From Conyzicola nivalis_A (GTDB lineage Bacteria; Actinomycetota; Actinomycetes; Actinomycetales; Microbacteriaceae), in the NCBI RefSeq assembly GCF_040548875.1, contig NZ_JBEPSJ010000002.1, forward strand, positions 310,001-374,000: 64,000 bases of DNA, in the 5' to 3' direction. The notes below the pieces were generated by a model. The model saw only the letters and a program-made list of their open reading frames with translations. It did not search any database and was not told the DNA's origin. The position numbers and the translations under genes are program-made. Positions 47,938 through 55,817 of this stretch are shown here, in pieces; positions within the stretch are counted from its first letter, which is position 1; every line of letters begins with the position of its first letter.

Positions 47938-48500
47938 GCAACAACCCCGACCAGATCAGGGCAGACATCGAGAACACGCGGAGTAACCTCGGCCAGGACG
48001 TCGACGCTCTCGCCGACAAGGTGACGCCGTCGAAGATCGTCGACCGCCAGATGGGCAAGGTCAAGTCCGCAGTCGGCTCCGTTCGCGAGAGGGTCATGGG
48101 CGCGACATCCGATGCCCGTGGCGGCCTGTCCGACGTTCGCGACGGGCTCTCCGACGCTCCCGGCCGCGCCGTCGAGAAAGCGAAGGGCAACCCGCTCGCC
48201 GTCGGTCTCATCGCCTTCGGCGTCGGCTGGCTCGCCGCCTCGCTGATTCCCGCGAGCGAGAAGGAGAAGGAGCTCGCCGGCAACCTCAAAGACGCCGCGC
48301 AGCCCCTGGTCGAAGAGCTGACGGATGCGGCCAAGCAGGTGGGTGAGAACCTGAAAGAGCCGGCCCAGCAGGCCTTCACCGCGGTGAAGGACACCGCGAC
48401 TGACGGCGTCGACAACGTCAAGTCGGAGGCGGGAACCGCGGCCGAAGACATGTCGGGCGAGGTTCGCGAGGCGAAGCACGCCGTCGACGACGAGAGCTAG
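47934..48500 (+). CDS. DUF3618 domain membrane protein
   Basis: 188 residues. The N-terminal DUF3618 signature (DQIRADIENTRSNLGQDVDAL) is followed by a TM (~90-110; GNPLAVGLIAFGVGWLAASL) and a long C-terminal amphipathic helix of A/K/E residues. It is the third of three genes overlapping by 4 nt each, ending in a strong terminator at 48515. The role is unknown; a membrane-organising function with the holin-like partner is inference. Confidence 0.9.
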   Translation: MSNNPDQIRADIENTRSNLGQDVDALADKVTPSKIVDRQMGKVKSAVGSVRERVMGATSDARGGLSDVRDGLSDAPGRAVEKAKGNPLAVGLIAFGVGWLAASLIPASEKEKELAGNLKDAAQPLVEELTDAAKQVGENLKEPAQQAFTAVKDTATDGVDNVKSEAGTAAEDMSGEVREAKHAVDDES

Positions 48501-48514
48501 CCGAGCCGTCACTG

Positions 48515-48546
48515 GCCGGAGCGGGACGACGCAGTCCCGCTCCGGC
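48515..48546 (+). terminator. Strong terminator of the holin/DUF3618 operon
   Basis: A perfect 13-bp stem GCCGGAGCGGGAC / GTCCCGCTCCGGC with a 6-nt loop (48528-48533) begins 15 nt past the DUF3618 stop. No long T tract follows, but stability should be high. Confidence 0.8.
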
Positions 48547-48566
48547 TGTCGGCAACGGAACATCGC

Positions 48567-48650
48567 ATGCGCACCGTGTTCTTCTCCTGGCTGAGTGTCG
48601 TCACTGTCGGGCTGGTCTTTATGATCGTCATCGCCCTGTCGGGGAGGTGA
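48567..48650 (+). CDS. Tiny single-TM protein
   Basis: 27 residues, MRTVFFSW then LSVVTVGLVFMIVIALSG and R. One TM nearly fills it. Its GGGGAGG end serves as the ribosome-binding site of the DUF6766 gene, whose GTG is 3 nt after the stop, so translation is likely coupled. Too short for domain recognition; support comes from composition and spacing. Confidence 0.5.
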   Translation: MRTVFFSWLSVVTVGLVFMIVIALSGR

Positions 48651-48653
48651 CTC

Positions 48654-49331
48654 GTGGCGCAGAGACTCCGACCGCACTCGCTGAGCATCTTCTTCGGCGC
48701 GATCTTCCTGCTCGCGCTGTTCGGCCAGTCGATCGCCGGGCTCGCCGCCTTCAACGAAGACCAGCTCTCCCACGCGCTGCCGCCGGTGTCGTACGGCGCG
48801 TTCGTCACGTCGTCCGACTTCGTGGTCGACGTCGCCGAGAACTGGCAGTCGGAGTTTCTGCAGTTCTTCCTCTTCATACTCGCGACGATCTGGCTCGTGC
48901 AGCGCGGCTCTCCCGAGTCGAAGAAGCCCGGCGACGAGGGTCCGGGAACCGACGAGGAGCAGATGGTCGGCGAGTACGCCGGGCCCTCGTCGCCGAAGTG
49001 GGCGCGGATGCGAGGCTGGCGGCTCGCCCTCTACTCGAACTCGCTGCTGCTCGTCATGGGCGCCATCTTCGTGCTCTCGTGGTGGACCCAGTCGATCGCC
49101 GGGGTCGTGGTCTTCAACGACGAGCAGGCCGAGCACGGCCAGCCGGCCGTCGACTGGCTCGCCTACGTGGGCTCGCCCGACTTCTGGAACCGCACGCTGC
49201 AGAACTGGCAGTCGGAGTTTCTCGCGGTCGGCGCCATGGTCGCGTTCTCGATCTTCCTCAGGCAGCGCGGCTCGTCGGAGTCGAAACCGGTCGGGGCGCC
49301 CCACCATCAGGCCGCCATCGAGGGCGAGTGA
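48654..49331 (+). CDS. DUF6766-like protein made of two similar halves
   Basis: 225 residues with four TMs. Half one: SIFFGAIFLLALFGQSIAGL, FNEDQ, NWQSEFLQFFLFILATIWL, QRGSPESKKPG. Half two: LLLVMGAIFVLSWWTQSIAGV, FNDEQ, NWQSEFLAVGAMVAFSIFL, QRGSSESKPVG. The two halves align over ~90 residues, a clear internal duplication. This agrees with the DUF6766 family of unknown function. GTG start at 48654 with GGGGAGG upstream. Confidence 0.85.
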   Translation: MAQRLRPHSLSIFFGAIFLLALFGQSIAGLAAFNEDQLSHALPPVSYGAFVTSSDFVVDVAENWQSEFLQFFLFILATIWLVQRGSPESKKPGDEGPGTDEEQMVGEYAGPSSPKWARMRGWRLALYSNSLLLVMGAIFVLSWWTQSIAGVVVFNDEQAEHGQPAVDWLAYVGSPDFWNRTLQNWQSEFLAVGAMVAFSIFLRQRGSSESKPVGAPHHQAAIEGE

Positions 49332-49341
49332 CCGGGCCGGC

Positions 49342-51252
49342 CTAGCTCGTCGGGATCCACACCCGCATCGTCGACGGCCCCCGGGCCGCCCAGTTGTGGT
49401 ACCGCACGAGGGCGACCTGCTCCGTGACATCCGGCTCCCCCCGGTGCACCAGATCGACGGCGACCCCGCTGCCCGTATCGCGCGGTGTCGCGCCGTCGGC
49501 GAGCCGCACGTTCTCGAACCCGCTGCGGGTCAGCCGGGCCGGCAGGTCGACCGACTCGAGGGCGAACACCTCGGGCCCGCGTTCGACCACGATGCAGCCG
49601 CGCACGGCGTCGACACGCGGATCCGGGTGGGTGACGCGCGGCGCCATGGGGAGCGACAGGCGCACGACGTCGCCCGCGCGGAACTCGCGCCGAACCTCGG
49701 CGTAGCCGGGAGCGACCTCCGCGACCGCCTCGTCGTTCACCGTGAGGGTCGCCCCCTGCGCCCACTCCGGCACTCGGATCGACAGCGTCCACGGTGTCGT
49801 CGGCGAGGCGACGACGCGCACCGCCAGCTCGCCGTCGGAGGGGTAGGCGGTGTCGACCCGGAGCTCGACGGCCGATCCGTCGGCGAGCGCCGTAGTGATT
49901 TCCGCCGCGGCGAGCTGGTGGAGCTGGAGGCCGTCGTCGCTCACGGTCGCCACGTAGGCGGACAGGCTGGCGAGGGTGCGCGCGACATTCGTCGGGCAGC
50001 AGGAGACCTCGAACCACGGCGAGCGCAACGACGAGGACGCCCGCGGCGACAGCTCGTCGCTGTTGCCGGCGACGCCCGCGCGGCGCTGGTGCAGGGTGTT
50101 CGCGTAGTAGAACTCGGTGCCCTCGTGCGATGGCGAGGTCGCGACGACGTTGTACAGGGTGCGCTCGATGAGGTCGGCGTACGCGGCGTCTCCCTGGCTG
50201 AGCAGCATGCGCCAGCTGAACTGGATCGACGCGATGCCGGCGCAGGTCTCGGAGTACGCCCGGTCGGGCGGAAGCTCGAAGTCGTCGCCGAACGCCTCGT
50301 CCTGGTGGTGCGAGCCCTGGCCGCCCGTGACGTAGGTGCGCTTCGCCCGGGTGTTCTCCCATTGGCGGGCGAGCGCCCGGGTCAGTTCGTCGTCCCCGCG
50401 GTCGGCCGCCACGTCGGCTGCTCCCGAGGCGAGGTAGTTCGCCCGCACCGCGTGCCCGCGCATCGCGTCGGCCTCGCGGACGGGCATGTCGTCTTGAAAG
50501 TACGAGCGCCCCCATTCGATGTCGGCGAGCACACCCGTGCCGCGCCGCTCGACGAACAGCCGCGCCTGCTCGGTGTAGCGGTCGTCGCCGTTGGCCCTGC
50601 CGAGTTCGGCGAGCGCGGTCTCGATCTCGGCGTGGCCGCACACCGACTGGATGCCGTCTGCGCCGAACACCTCGCAGACGAGGTCGGCCGCACGGAGCGC
50701 CACCTCCCACAGCCCGTCGTCTGCGCCGGGGCTGGTGCGCCGGCGGGCGACGGCTGCCTGCACCAGATGACCGATGCAGTACAGCTCGTGACCCCACTCG
50801 AGATCGCTCCACCGCGGGCGCTGGCCCTGGCGTCCGAACTGCGTGTTGAGGTAGCCGTCGTCTTCCTGCGCGGCCGCCACCCGCGCGACGACAGCGCGGA
50901 ACAGCGTCTCGAGCTCGGAATCCGGGCGCCGGCCGAGCTCCCACGCGACGGCCTCGAGGTACTTGTAGACCTCGGAGTCGGAGAACTCCCGCCCGTGGCG
51001 CCCCTCGGGGAGGGTTCCCGCGACGGCGAGGTCGAAGTTGGGCAGCCAGCCGGCGCGCTCGAGCCAGTAGTGGATGTGGCCGAGGGTGGCCCGGGAGTTC
51101 GTCTCCTGCCGCTCCCCCCAGAAGCCGCCCGTGAGAGTGACCTCGTCGAGCCCGAGCGGGCGCAGGACGCCGGCGCGCGGAACGGCCGGAGCGACCGGCT
51201 GCCGCACGGCTGCGGCGCGACGGGTGTCAGTGGAGTTCTCAGTAGTAGTCAT
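49342..51252 (-). CDS. GH127 beta-L-arabinofuranosidase (DUF1680)
   Basis: 636 residues. No signal peptide; cytoplasmic. The (alpha/alpha)6 barrel is followed by beta domains. The catalytic/zinc motif EVSCCPTNVAR has Cys418 and Cys419, matching the C417/C418 of HypBA1 with Zn and nucleophile. ETCAGIASIQFSWRML contains the general acid region. The enzyme releases beta-L-arabinofuranose from short oligosaccharides. ATG at 51252 has GGGATAACG upstream; an upstream frame extension has no support. It is 2 nt from the permease gene stop, in the ABC transporter operon. Confidence 0.94.
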   Translation of the reverse strand: MTTTENSTDTRRAAAVRQPVAPAVPRAGVLRPLGLDEVTLTGGFWGERQETNSRATLGHIHYWLERAGWLPNFDLAVAGTLPEGRHGREFSDSEVYKYLEAVAWELGRRPDSELETLFRAVVARVAAAQEDDGYLNTQFGRQGQRPRWSDLEWGHELYCIGHLVQAAVARRRTSPGADDGLWEVALRAADLVCEVFGADGIQSVCGHAEIETALAELGRANGDDRYTEQARLFVERRGTGVLADIEWGRSYFQDDMPVREADAMRGHAVRANYLASGAADVAADRGDDELTRALARQWENTRAKRTYVTGGQGSHHQDEAFGDDFELPPDRAYSETCAGIASIQFSWRMLLSQGDAAYADLIERTLYNVVATSPSHEGTEFYYANTLHQRRAGVAGNSDELSPRASSSLRSPWFEVSCCPTNVARTLASLSAYVATVSDDGLQLHQLAAAEITTALADGSAVELRVDTAYPSDGELAVRVVASPTTPWTLSIRVPEWAQGATLTVNDEAVAEVAPGYAEVRREFRAGDVVRLSLPMAPRVTHPDPRVDAVRGCIVVERGPEVFALESVDLPARLTRSGFENVRLADGATPRDTGSGVAVDLVHRGEPDVTEQVALVRYHNWAARGPSTMRVWIPTS

Positions 51253-51254
51253 CG

Positions 51255-52166
51255 TTATCCCTTGAATGCACCGGACATGAAGCCGCTGACGTATTGGCGT
51301 TGGAGGAGGAGGAAGAGCAGCACGCACGGGAGGGCGAGAACGACGACGCCGGCCTCGGTGGCGCCGTAGTCGACAACGCCCTGCACCTGCCCACGGAGGT
51401 TCGACACGGCCAGGGGCAGCGTCATGCGGTTCGAGTCGTTGATCAGGATGAGCGGGGCCATGAAGTCGTTCCACGAGGCGAGGAACGCGAAGAGCCCGAC
51501 CGTGAGCAGGCCCGGTCGCACGGCAGGGACCAGCACCCGCCAGAGCGCGGAGAACGTGGAGCAGCCGTCGACCATCGCCGCCTCGTCCATCTCCTTCGGG
51601 ATCGACTCGAACGAGATGCGCATCATGAACGTGGAAAACGGCAGCTGGAACATGGTCAGCACCAGGGCCACGCCCACGAGCGAGTTCGAGAGCCCCACCA
51701 TGTTGAGCAGCACGTAGAGCGGGATGAGCAGCGTCGCGTACGGCACCATCAGGATCGCCAGGGTCGAGAGGAACAGCAGGTTCTTTCCGGGGAAGTCGAA
51801 CCGGGCGAACGCGTAGCCGCCGAGCAGCGAGATCGTGAGCGTGAGCACCACCGTCAGCGTCGACACGAAGAGCGAGTTGAGCAGGTAGACCCCGATCCCC
51901 GCCTGGTAGTTCGCGAGGGTGATGTAGTTGCCGAACCCCCAGCCGTCGACCTGGTTGGTGCCGGGGAGCGGCGAGACCGACGAGATCGCGGTCCAGACCA
52001 GCGGGTAGAGAAACAGCACGGCGAGGCCGGTGGTGAAGACCCAGTACGGGGTCTTGAGGGCAACACCTCCCAGGGTCATCCGCCGCTCTCTCCTTCGTCT
52101 GTCCGGGGGCGTGACGCCGGTCGAGACGGCGGTGGCCGCCGCGGGGCGTTCGTCGAGTGAAGTCAT
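51255..52166 (-). CDS. Carbohydrate ABC transporter permease, MalG-like
   Basis: 303 residues, ATG at 52164-52166 overlapping the other permease's TAA by one base (TAATG). Six TMs, including TPYWVFTTGLAVLFLYPLVW and VVLALPCVLLFLLLQRQYV, and the EAA loop SIPKEMDEAAMVDGCSTFSALWRVLVP (E-A-A---DG), which contacts the ATPase. No ATP-binding subunit is in the locus, as often in actinobacteria that share MsiK. Pairs with the permease at 52166. Confidence 0.95.
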   Translation of the reverse strand: MTSLDERPAAATAVSTGVTPPDRRRRERRMTLGGVALKTPYWVFTTGLAVLFLYPLVWTAISSVSPLPGTNQVDGWGFGNYITLANYQAGIGVYLLNSLFVSTLTVVLTLTISLLGGYAFARFDFPGKNLLFLSTLAILMVPYATLLIPLYVLLNMVGLSNSLVGVALVLTMFQLPFSTFMMRISFESIPKEMDEAAMVDGCSTFSALWRVLVPAVRPGLLTVGLFAFLASWNDFMAPLILINDSNRMTLPLAVSNLRGQVQGVVDYGATEAGVVVLALPCVLLFLLLQRQYVSGFMSGAFKG

Positions 52167-53083
52167 TAGTCCTCTGCCTTCCGGCTGAATGAGCGGATCT
52201 GCACGATGTTGATCACGACGAGGGCGAGCAGCACGATGACCGACAGCGCTCCCGCGACGCCGAGGTCGTTGCGGCCCTGGAACGCGACGCTGTAGATGAG
52301 CTGCACCACGGTGATCGTCGAGTTGTCCGGTCCGCCCTTGGTCAGGATGTAGAACTGCTCGAACGCAAGCAGGCTGCCGGTGACGCAGAGCACCGCGGTC
52401 AGGGCCAGCGTCGGCTTGAGCAGCGGCAGGGTGACCCCGAAGAAGATCTGCCGAGGCGAGGCGCCGTCGATGCGGGCCGCCTCGTAGACGTCGCCGGGGA
52501 TGCCCTGCAGCCCGACCAGCATCAGCAGCATGTAGAAGCCGGCGAACCGCCAGACGATTAGGAAGATCGTCGACCACAGCGCGCCGTCGGGCGTGCCGAG
52601 GAAGCTGAAACCGAACGTCTTCATCAGGCCGGCGAACGGGCCGGCGATCGGCGAGTAGAAGACGTAGAAGAGCAGAGAGGCGGATGCCAGTCCGAGGGCA
52701 CTCGGAATGAGGAACGAGGTGCGCAGAAAGCCCTTCCAGCGGCTCGACTCCTGCACGAGCATCGCGAGCCCGAGGCTGAGCACCAAGAGGATGACCGTGG
52801 TGAAGACGGTGTATTTCAGGGTGAACAGCACCGAGTCGAGGAAGAAGCGGTTGGAGACGGCCGCGGTGAAGTTGTCGGGCAGGTTGATTCCCTGGTCGCC
52901 GGCCAGCAGCGGCCAGTCGGAGGCGGACATCTTGAAGACGAGCGCCAGCGGCAGCACGAAGAGCAAGAACACGAACAGGGCCGTGGGCAGGGCGTAGAGC
53001 CAGCCCCGGTAGTCCTTGGCCTTGCGCTTCCTCCGTTGTCGAGTCGGGCGCCCCGTAGGGGAAATCGGGATAGTTGCGGCCAT
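52166..53083 (-). CDS. Carbohydrate ABC transporter permease, MalF-like
   Basis: 305 residues. Six TMs, beginning YALPTALFVFLLFVLPLALV, and the EAA loop GIPGDVYEAARIDGASPRQIFFGVTLP. Forms a heterodimeric channel with the MalG-like protein and receives sugars from the binding protein encoded upstream at 53169. The basic N-terminus (RQRRKRKAK) faces the cytoplasm. Its start is preceded by GAGGCGTG. A hairpin lies between it and the binding-protein gene. Confidence 0.95.
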   Translation of the reverse strand: MAATIPISPTGRPTRQRRKRKAKDYRGWLYALPTALFVFLLFVLPLALVFKMSASDWPLLAGDQGINLPDNFTAAVSNRFFLDSVLFTLKYTVFTTVILLVLSLGLAMLVQESSRWKGFLRTSFLIPSALGLASASLLFYVFYSPIAGPFAGLMKTFGFSFLGTPDGALWSTIFLIVWRFAGFYMLLMLVGLQGIPGDVYEAARIDGASPRQIFFGVTLPLLKPTLALTAVLCVTGSLLAFEQFYILTKGGPDNSTITVVQLIYSVAFQGRNDLGVAGALSVIVLLALVVINIVQIRSFSRKAED

Positions 53084-53117
53084 GCTCAGTCACGCCTCTC
53101 TGCGGTGCGGCCCGTGA

Positions 53118-53146
53118 CCGGTGCCGGGCTTCACGCCCGGCACCGG
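53118..53146 (-). terminator. Intercistronic hairpin after the binding-protein gene
   Basis: A perfect 12-bp stem CCGGTGCCGGGC / GCCCGGCACCGG with a 5-nt loop sits between the binding-protein stop (53169) and the permease start (53083). It likely works as a partial terminator or mRNA stabiliser, giving more binding protein than permease. Confidence 0.65.
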
Positions 53147-53168
53147 CTGTTGCGGATGGTCGTGCGCT

Positions 53169-54464
53169 CTACTGCTCGAGCACGGCGGTGATCTCGTCGT
53201 TGTCGGCGTCGACCGTGGCGCCGTCGCCGAGCACGGCGTTGCGCACCAGCGTCAGCCACGGACTCGTCGGCGAGTTGAACGCCTCCTGGAAGTTGCGGGC
53301 GACGGGTGTCTCCCCCTCGCCGGCCACCTCGTTGATGGTTATCAGCCGCGGGTCCTTCGACGAGTACTCGTTGTCGGCGAGGTCGGAGCGCGAGACGACG
53401 TCGTTGTTCTTCGCGAGCACCTCCACCTGCGCCTCCTCCGACATCAGCCAATTGAGGAAGCTCCACGCCTGGGCTCCCTTCTCGGAGTCCTTCGAGATGC
53501 CGATGCCGTCGCCGCCGACGAACGTCGACGCGCCGCCGTCCGGGCCGGGGATTCCTGCCACGCCGGCCTCGAACGGAGTCGACGACAGAAGGGTCGCCGG
53601 GTAGAACTGCAGCCCGACCTTGCCCTCGGTGAACCCGGCGGTCCAGGTGGGGCCGGCCTCGTCCTTCGACGACGGCAGCACAGCGCCGGAGTCGTAGAGG
53701 TCCTTCCACGTGGAGTAGACCTCCTTGGCGGTGTCGCTCGCGAGCAGCGACTCGGCGCCGTCGTCACTCAGCACCTCTTCGCCGGCAGCCCAGACCGCTG
53801 GGAACCAGGTGAAGACGAGGCAGCCGCCGCAGTTGAGCCCCGTGGCGGTGCCGTAGGTGTCGGGCTTGTTGAGCGCCTGGACCGCTTTGGCCGCGTCGGC
53901 GAACTCCGCGAGGTTCGCGGGCGCCTTCTCCGGGTCGAGCCCCGCCTCGGCGAACAGCTCCTTGTTCCAGAACAGCATCGACAGGTCGAGCACGAAGGGC
54001 AGCGCGTACTCCTTGTCTTCGAACGTTCCCGCCTCGAGGTGGCCCTCGTTGATCTCGTCCTTGAAGTCGAGGCCGTCGATGTTCTCGGTGAGGTCCTGGA
54101 AGAGCCCCTGCTCGGTCCAGTTCGGCATGTAGACGATGTCCGCGGCGAAGAGGTCGGGCAGGCTTCCCGAGCCGGCGGCCGCGCCGACCTTGGCCACGTA
54201 GTCGTCGTTGGGCACGACGGTGAGCTCGACCTGGTTCTCGTGGCTGTCGTTGTACGCCTCGACCAGCAGCTTCGCCTGCTTCTCCAGCGGGGCGCGGGTC
54301 CAGAGGGTGAGCGTCGACCCGTCGTCGACTCCCTCGGCGCCCGCGTCGGCGAGCGACGACGCCGGTGCGGCGCCTCCGCCCGAGCAGGCGGCCAGGCCGA
54401 CCACCAGGAAGGCGGCGAGCGCCGTCGTAGCGGCCTTCCGCGCCCTGCTATTCATGGATTTCAT
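53169..54464 (-). CDS. Sugar ABC transporter substrate-binding lipoprotein
   Basis: 431 residues. Signal with lipobox LAAC (Cys ~27; AAFLVVGLAACSGGG), then SBP type-1 sugar-binding fold: LTLWTRAPLEKQAKLLVEAYND, DLFAADIVYMPNWTEQGL, PFVLDLSMLFWNKELFAEAG, and WSFLNWLMSEEAQVEV. A pair of Cys (LNCGGCLVF) is unusual. ATG has AGAGGAGAACCC upstream. First gene of the operon, just downstream of the LacI-controlled promoter at 54557. The substrate is presumably an arabino-oligosaccharide given GH127. Confidence 0.95.
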   Translation of the reverse strand: MKSMNSRARKAATTALAAFLVVGLAACSGGGAAPASSLADAGAEGVDDGSTLTLWTRAPLEKQAKLLVEAYNDSHENQVELTVVPNDDYVAKVGAAAGSGSLPDLFAADIVYMPNWTEQGLFQDLTENIDGLDFKDEINEGHLEAGTFEDKEYALPFVLDLSMLFWNKELFAEAGLDPEKAPANLAEFADAAKAVQALNKPDTYGTATGLNCGGCLVFTWFPAVWAAGEEVLSDDGAESLLASDTAKEVYSTWKDLYDSGAVLPSSKDEAGPTWTAGFTEGKVGLQFYPATLLSSTPFEAGVAGIPGPDGGASTFVGGDGIGISKDSEKGAQAWSFLNWLMSEEAQVEVLAKNNDVVSRSDLADNEYSSKDPRLITINEVAGEGETPVARNFQEAFNSPTSPWLTLVRNAVLGDGATVDADNDEITAVLEQ

Positions 54465-54539
54465 GGGTTCTCCTCTAGCTCGTCGTTGAGCCGGCCGGTG
54501 CCGGGCTGCGCTGCGGCGACTGCGGCTTTACGAAACATC

Positions 54540-54553
54540 CGAAATCGCTTTCG
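54540..54553 (-). promoter_or_regulatory. LacI-type operator
   Basis: CGAAATCGCTTTCG, symmetric at 12 of 14 positions with the central CG typical of LacI/GalR sites. It begins 3 nt past the -10 of the sugar operon, covering the start site, so bound LacI would block transcription. Confidence 0.75.
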
Positions 54554-54556
54554 TCG

Positions 54557-54586
54557 AGTAAAGCGCAGGACTACGGCGCAAGTCAA
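54557..54586 (-). promoter_or_regulatory. Promoter of the arabinose-type sugar operon
   Basis: Reading leftward, TTGACT (54586-54581), an 18-nt spacer, and TTTACT (54562-54557). The start is expected near 54550, inside the LacI operator, leaving ~85 nt of leader before the binding-protein ATG. Confidence 0.65.
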
Positions 54587-54626
54587 CCCATGTTTCCTGT
54601 AGGCTTTTCGGCGCGGGAGGAAATGG

Positions 54627-55655
54627 ATGACACAGAGCAACCGGCGAGCCGGTCGAGCGGCGACGCTCACCGACGTTGCGCGCATCGCCGGGGTGTCGAT
54701 CGCCACCGCATCCAAGGCCATCAACGGCCGTGACGAAGTGGCGCCCTCCACCCGCAAGCGCGTCATCGACGCGGCAGAACAGCTCTCGTTCACCCCCAAC
54801 GCCCTCGCCCGCAGCCTCACCGAGGGCCGCTCGGGAACCGTCGGCCTGCTCACGAGCGACCTCGAGGGGCGGTTCGTGCTGCCCGTGCTGATGGGCGCCG
54901 AAGACGCGTTCGGGGCCGGGGCGATCAACGTGTTCCTCTGCGACGCGCGCGGCGACTCGATCCGCGAACAGCACCACCTCAAGGCGCTCCTCAACCGCCG
55001 CGTCGACGGCATCATCGTGGTCGGCCGCAGCACCGACCCGCGCCCGTCGCTCGGACAGGACCTGCCCGTTCCGGTCGTCTACGCCTACGCGCCGTCGGAC
55101 GACCCGCGCGACGCGTCGCTCGTTCCCGACAACCGTGCCGGCGGCCGGCTCGCCGTGGAGCACCTCATCAGCTGCGGCCGTCGCCGCATCGCCCACATCT
55201 CGGGCGACCCCACCTTCGCCGCCGCCCGCGACCGCGAGATCGGCGTGCGCGAGGGCATGGCCGACGCCGACCTCGAGCTCGTCGGCGACGTGCTCTTCTC
55301 CAACTGGTCGGAGCATTGGGGCCGCGACGCCACGGCCCTGCTGCTGAACCAGCACCCCGACGTCGACGGGATCGTTTGCGGCTCAGACCAGATCGCGCGC
55401 GGCGTCATCGAGACGCTCCGCGACCTTGGACGGTCGGTCCCCGAGGACGTCGCCGTCGTGAGCCACGACAACTGGGAGACCCTCGCGACCAACTCGCGCC
55501 CCGAGCTGTCGAGCGTCGACGCGAACCTGCAACAGCTCGGCCGGGCCGCCGCGACCCGCATCTTCGAGGCCATCGACGGGGTCGAGGCCCCGGGCGGGGT
55601 CGAGCACCTGCCCGTGCGCCTGGTGATCCGGGGTTCCACGATCGCGAGGCGCTAG
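54627..55655 (+). CDS. LacI-family regulator
   Basis: 342 residues. The HTH is at ~10-35 (LTDVARIAGVSIATASKAIN), a hinge with NALARSLTEGRSGTVGLL follows, then the periplasmic-binding-like sensor domain. It is divergent from the ABC/GH127 operon and most likely represses it, with arabino-oligosaccharide or a derivative as inducer. ATG at 54627 has GGGAGG upstream; an overlapping out-of-frame ATG at 54623 is ignored. Confidence 0.94.
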   Translation: MTQSNRRAGRAATLTDVARIAGVSIATASKAINGRDEVAPSTRKRVIDAAEQLSFTPNALARSLTEGRSGTVGLLTSDLEGRFVLPVLMGAEDAFGAGAINVFLCDARGDSIREQHHLKALLNRRVDGIIVVGRSTDPRPSLGQDLPVPVVYAYAPSDDPRDASLVPDNRAGGRLAVEHLISCGRRRIAHISGDPTFAAARDREIGVREGMADADLELVGDVLFSNWSEHWGRDATALLLNQHPDVDGIVCGSDQIARGVIETLRDLGRSVPEDVAVVSHDNWETLATNSRPELSSVDANLQQLGRAAATRIFEAIDGVEAPGGVEHLPVRLVIRGSTIARR

Positions 55656-55666
55656 CGGCGCGCTGC

Positions 55667-55732
55667 TTGCGCTACACCTTGGGACAAGCGCTACAGCGCG
55701 CGCTGTAGCGCTCGTCCCGAGATGTAGCGCAA
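55667..55732. promoter_or_regulatory. 66-bp palindromic operator before the clpP pair
   Basis: Symmetric about 55699.5: outer arms TTGCGCTACA / TGTAGCGCAA (55667-55676, 55723-55732) are perfect; inner arms (55681-55699 and 55700-55718) match at 18 of 19 positions. GCGCTACA occurs four times, twice in each orientation. It lies 85 nt before the first clpP and just past the LacI stop. Probably the binding site of the XRE regulator at 57044. Confidence 0.7.
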
Positions 55733-55748
55733 CCGTGAGGTCGGGGTC

Positions 55749-55769
55749 TGCGCTGGGCTGATCAGCGCA
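55749..55769. promoter_or_regulatory. Second palindrome upstream of clpP
   Basis: TGCGCTG (55749-55755) and CAGCGCA (55763-55769) separated by 7 nt. It shares the GCGCT core with the larger palindrome and could be an additional operator or an RNA hairpin in the leader. Confidence 0.45.
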
Positions 55770-55817
55770 CGGCAGAGTTGCGGCACGGATCATCCGCCCC
55801 CGTCGCATCCTTGTCGC

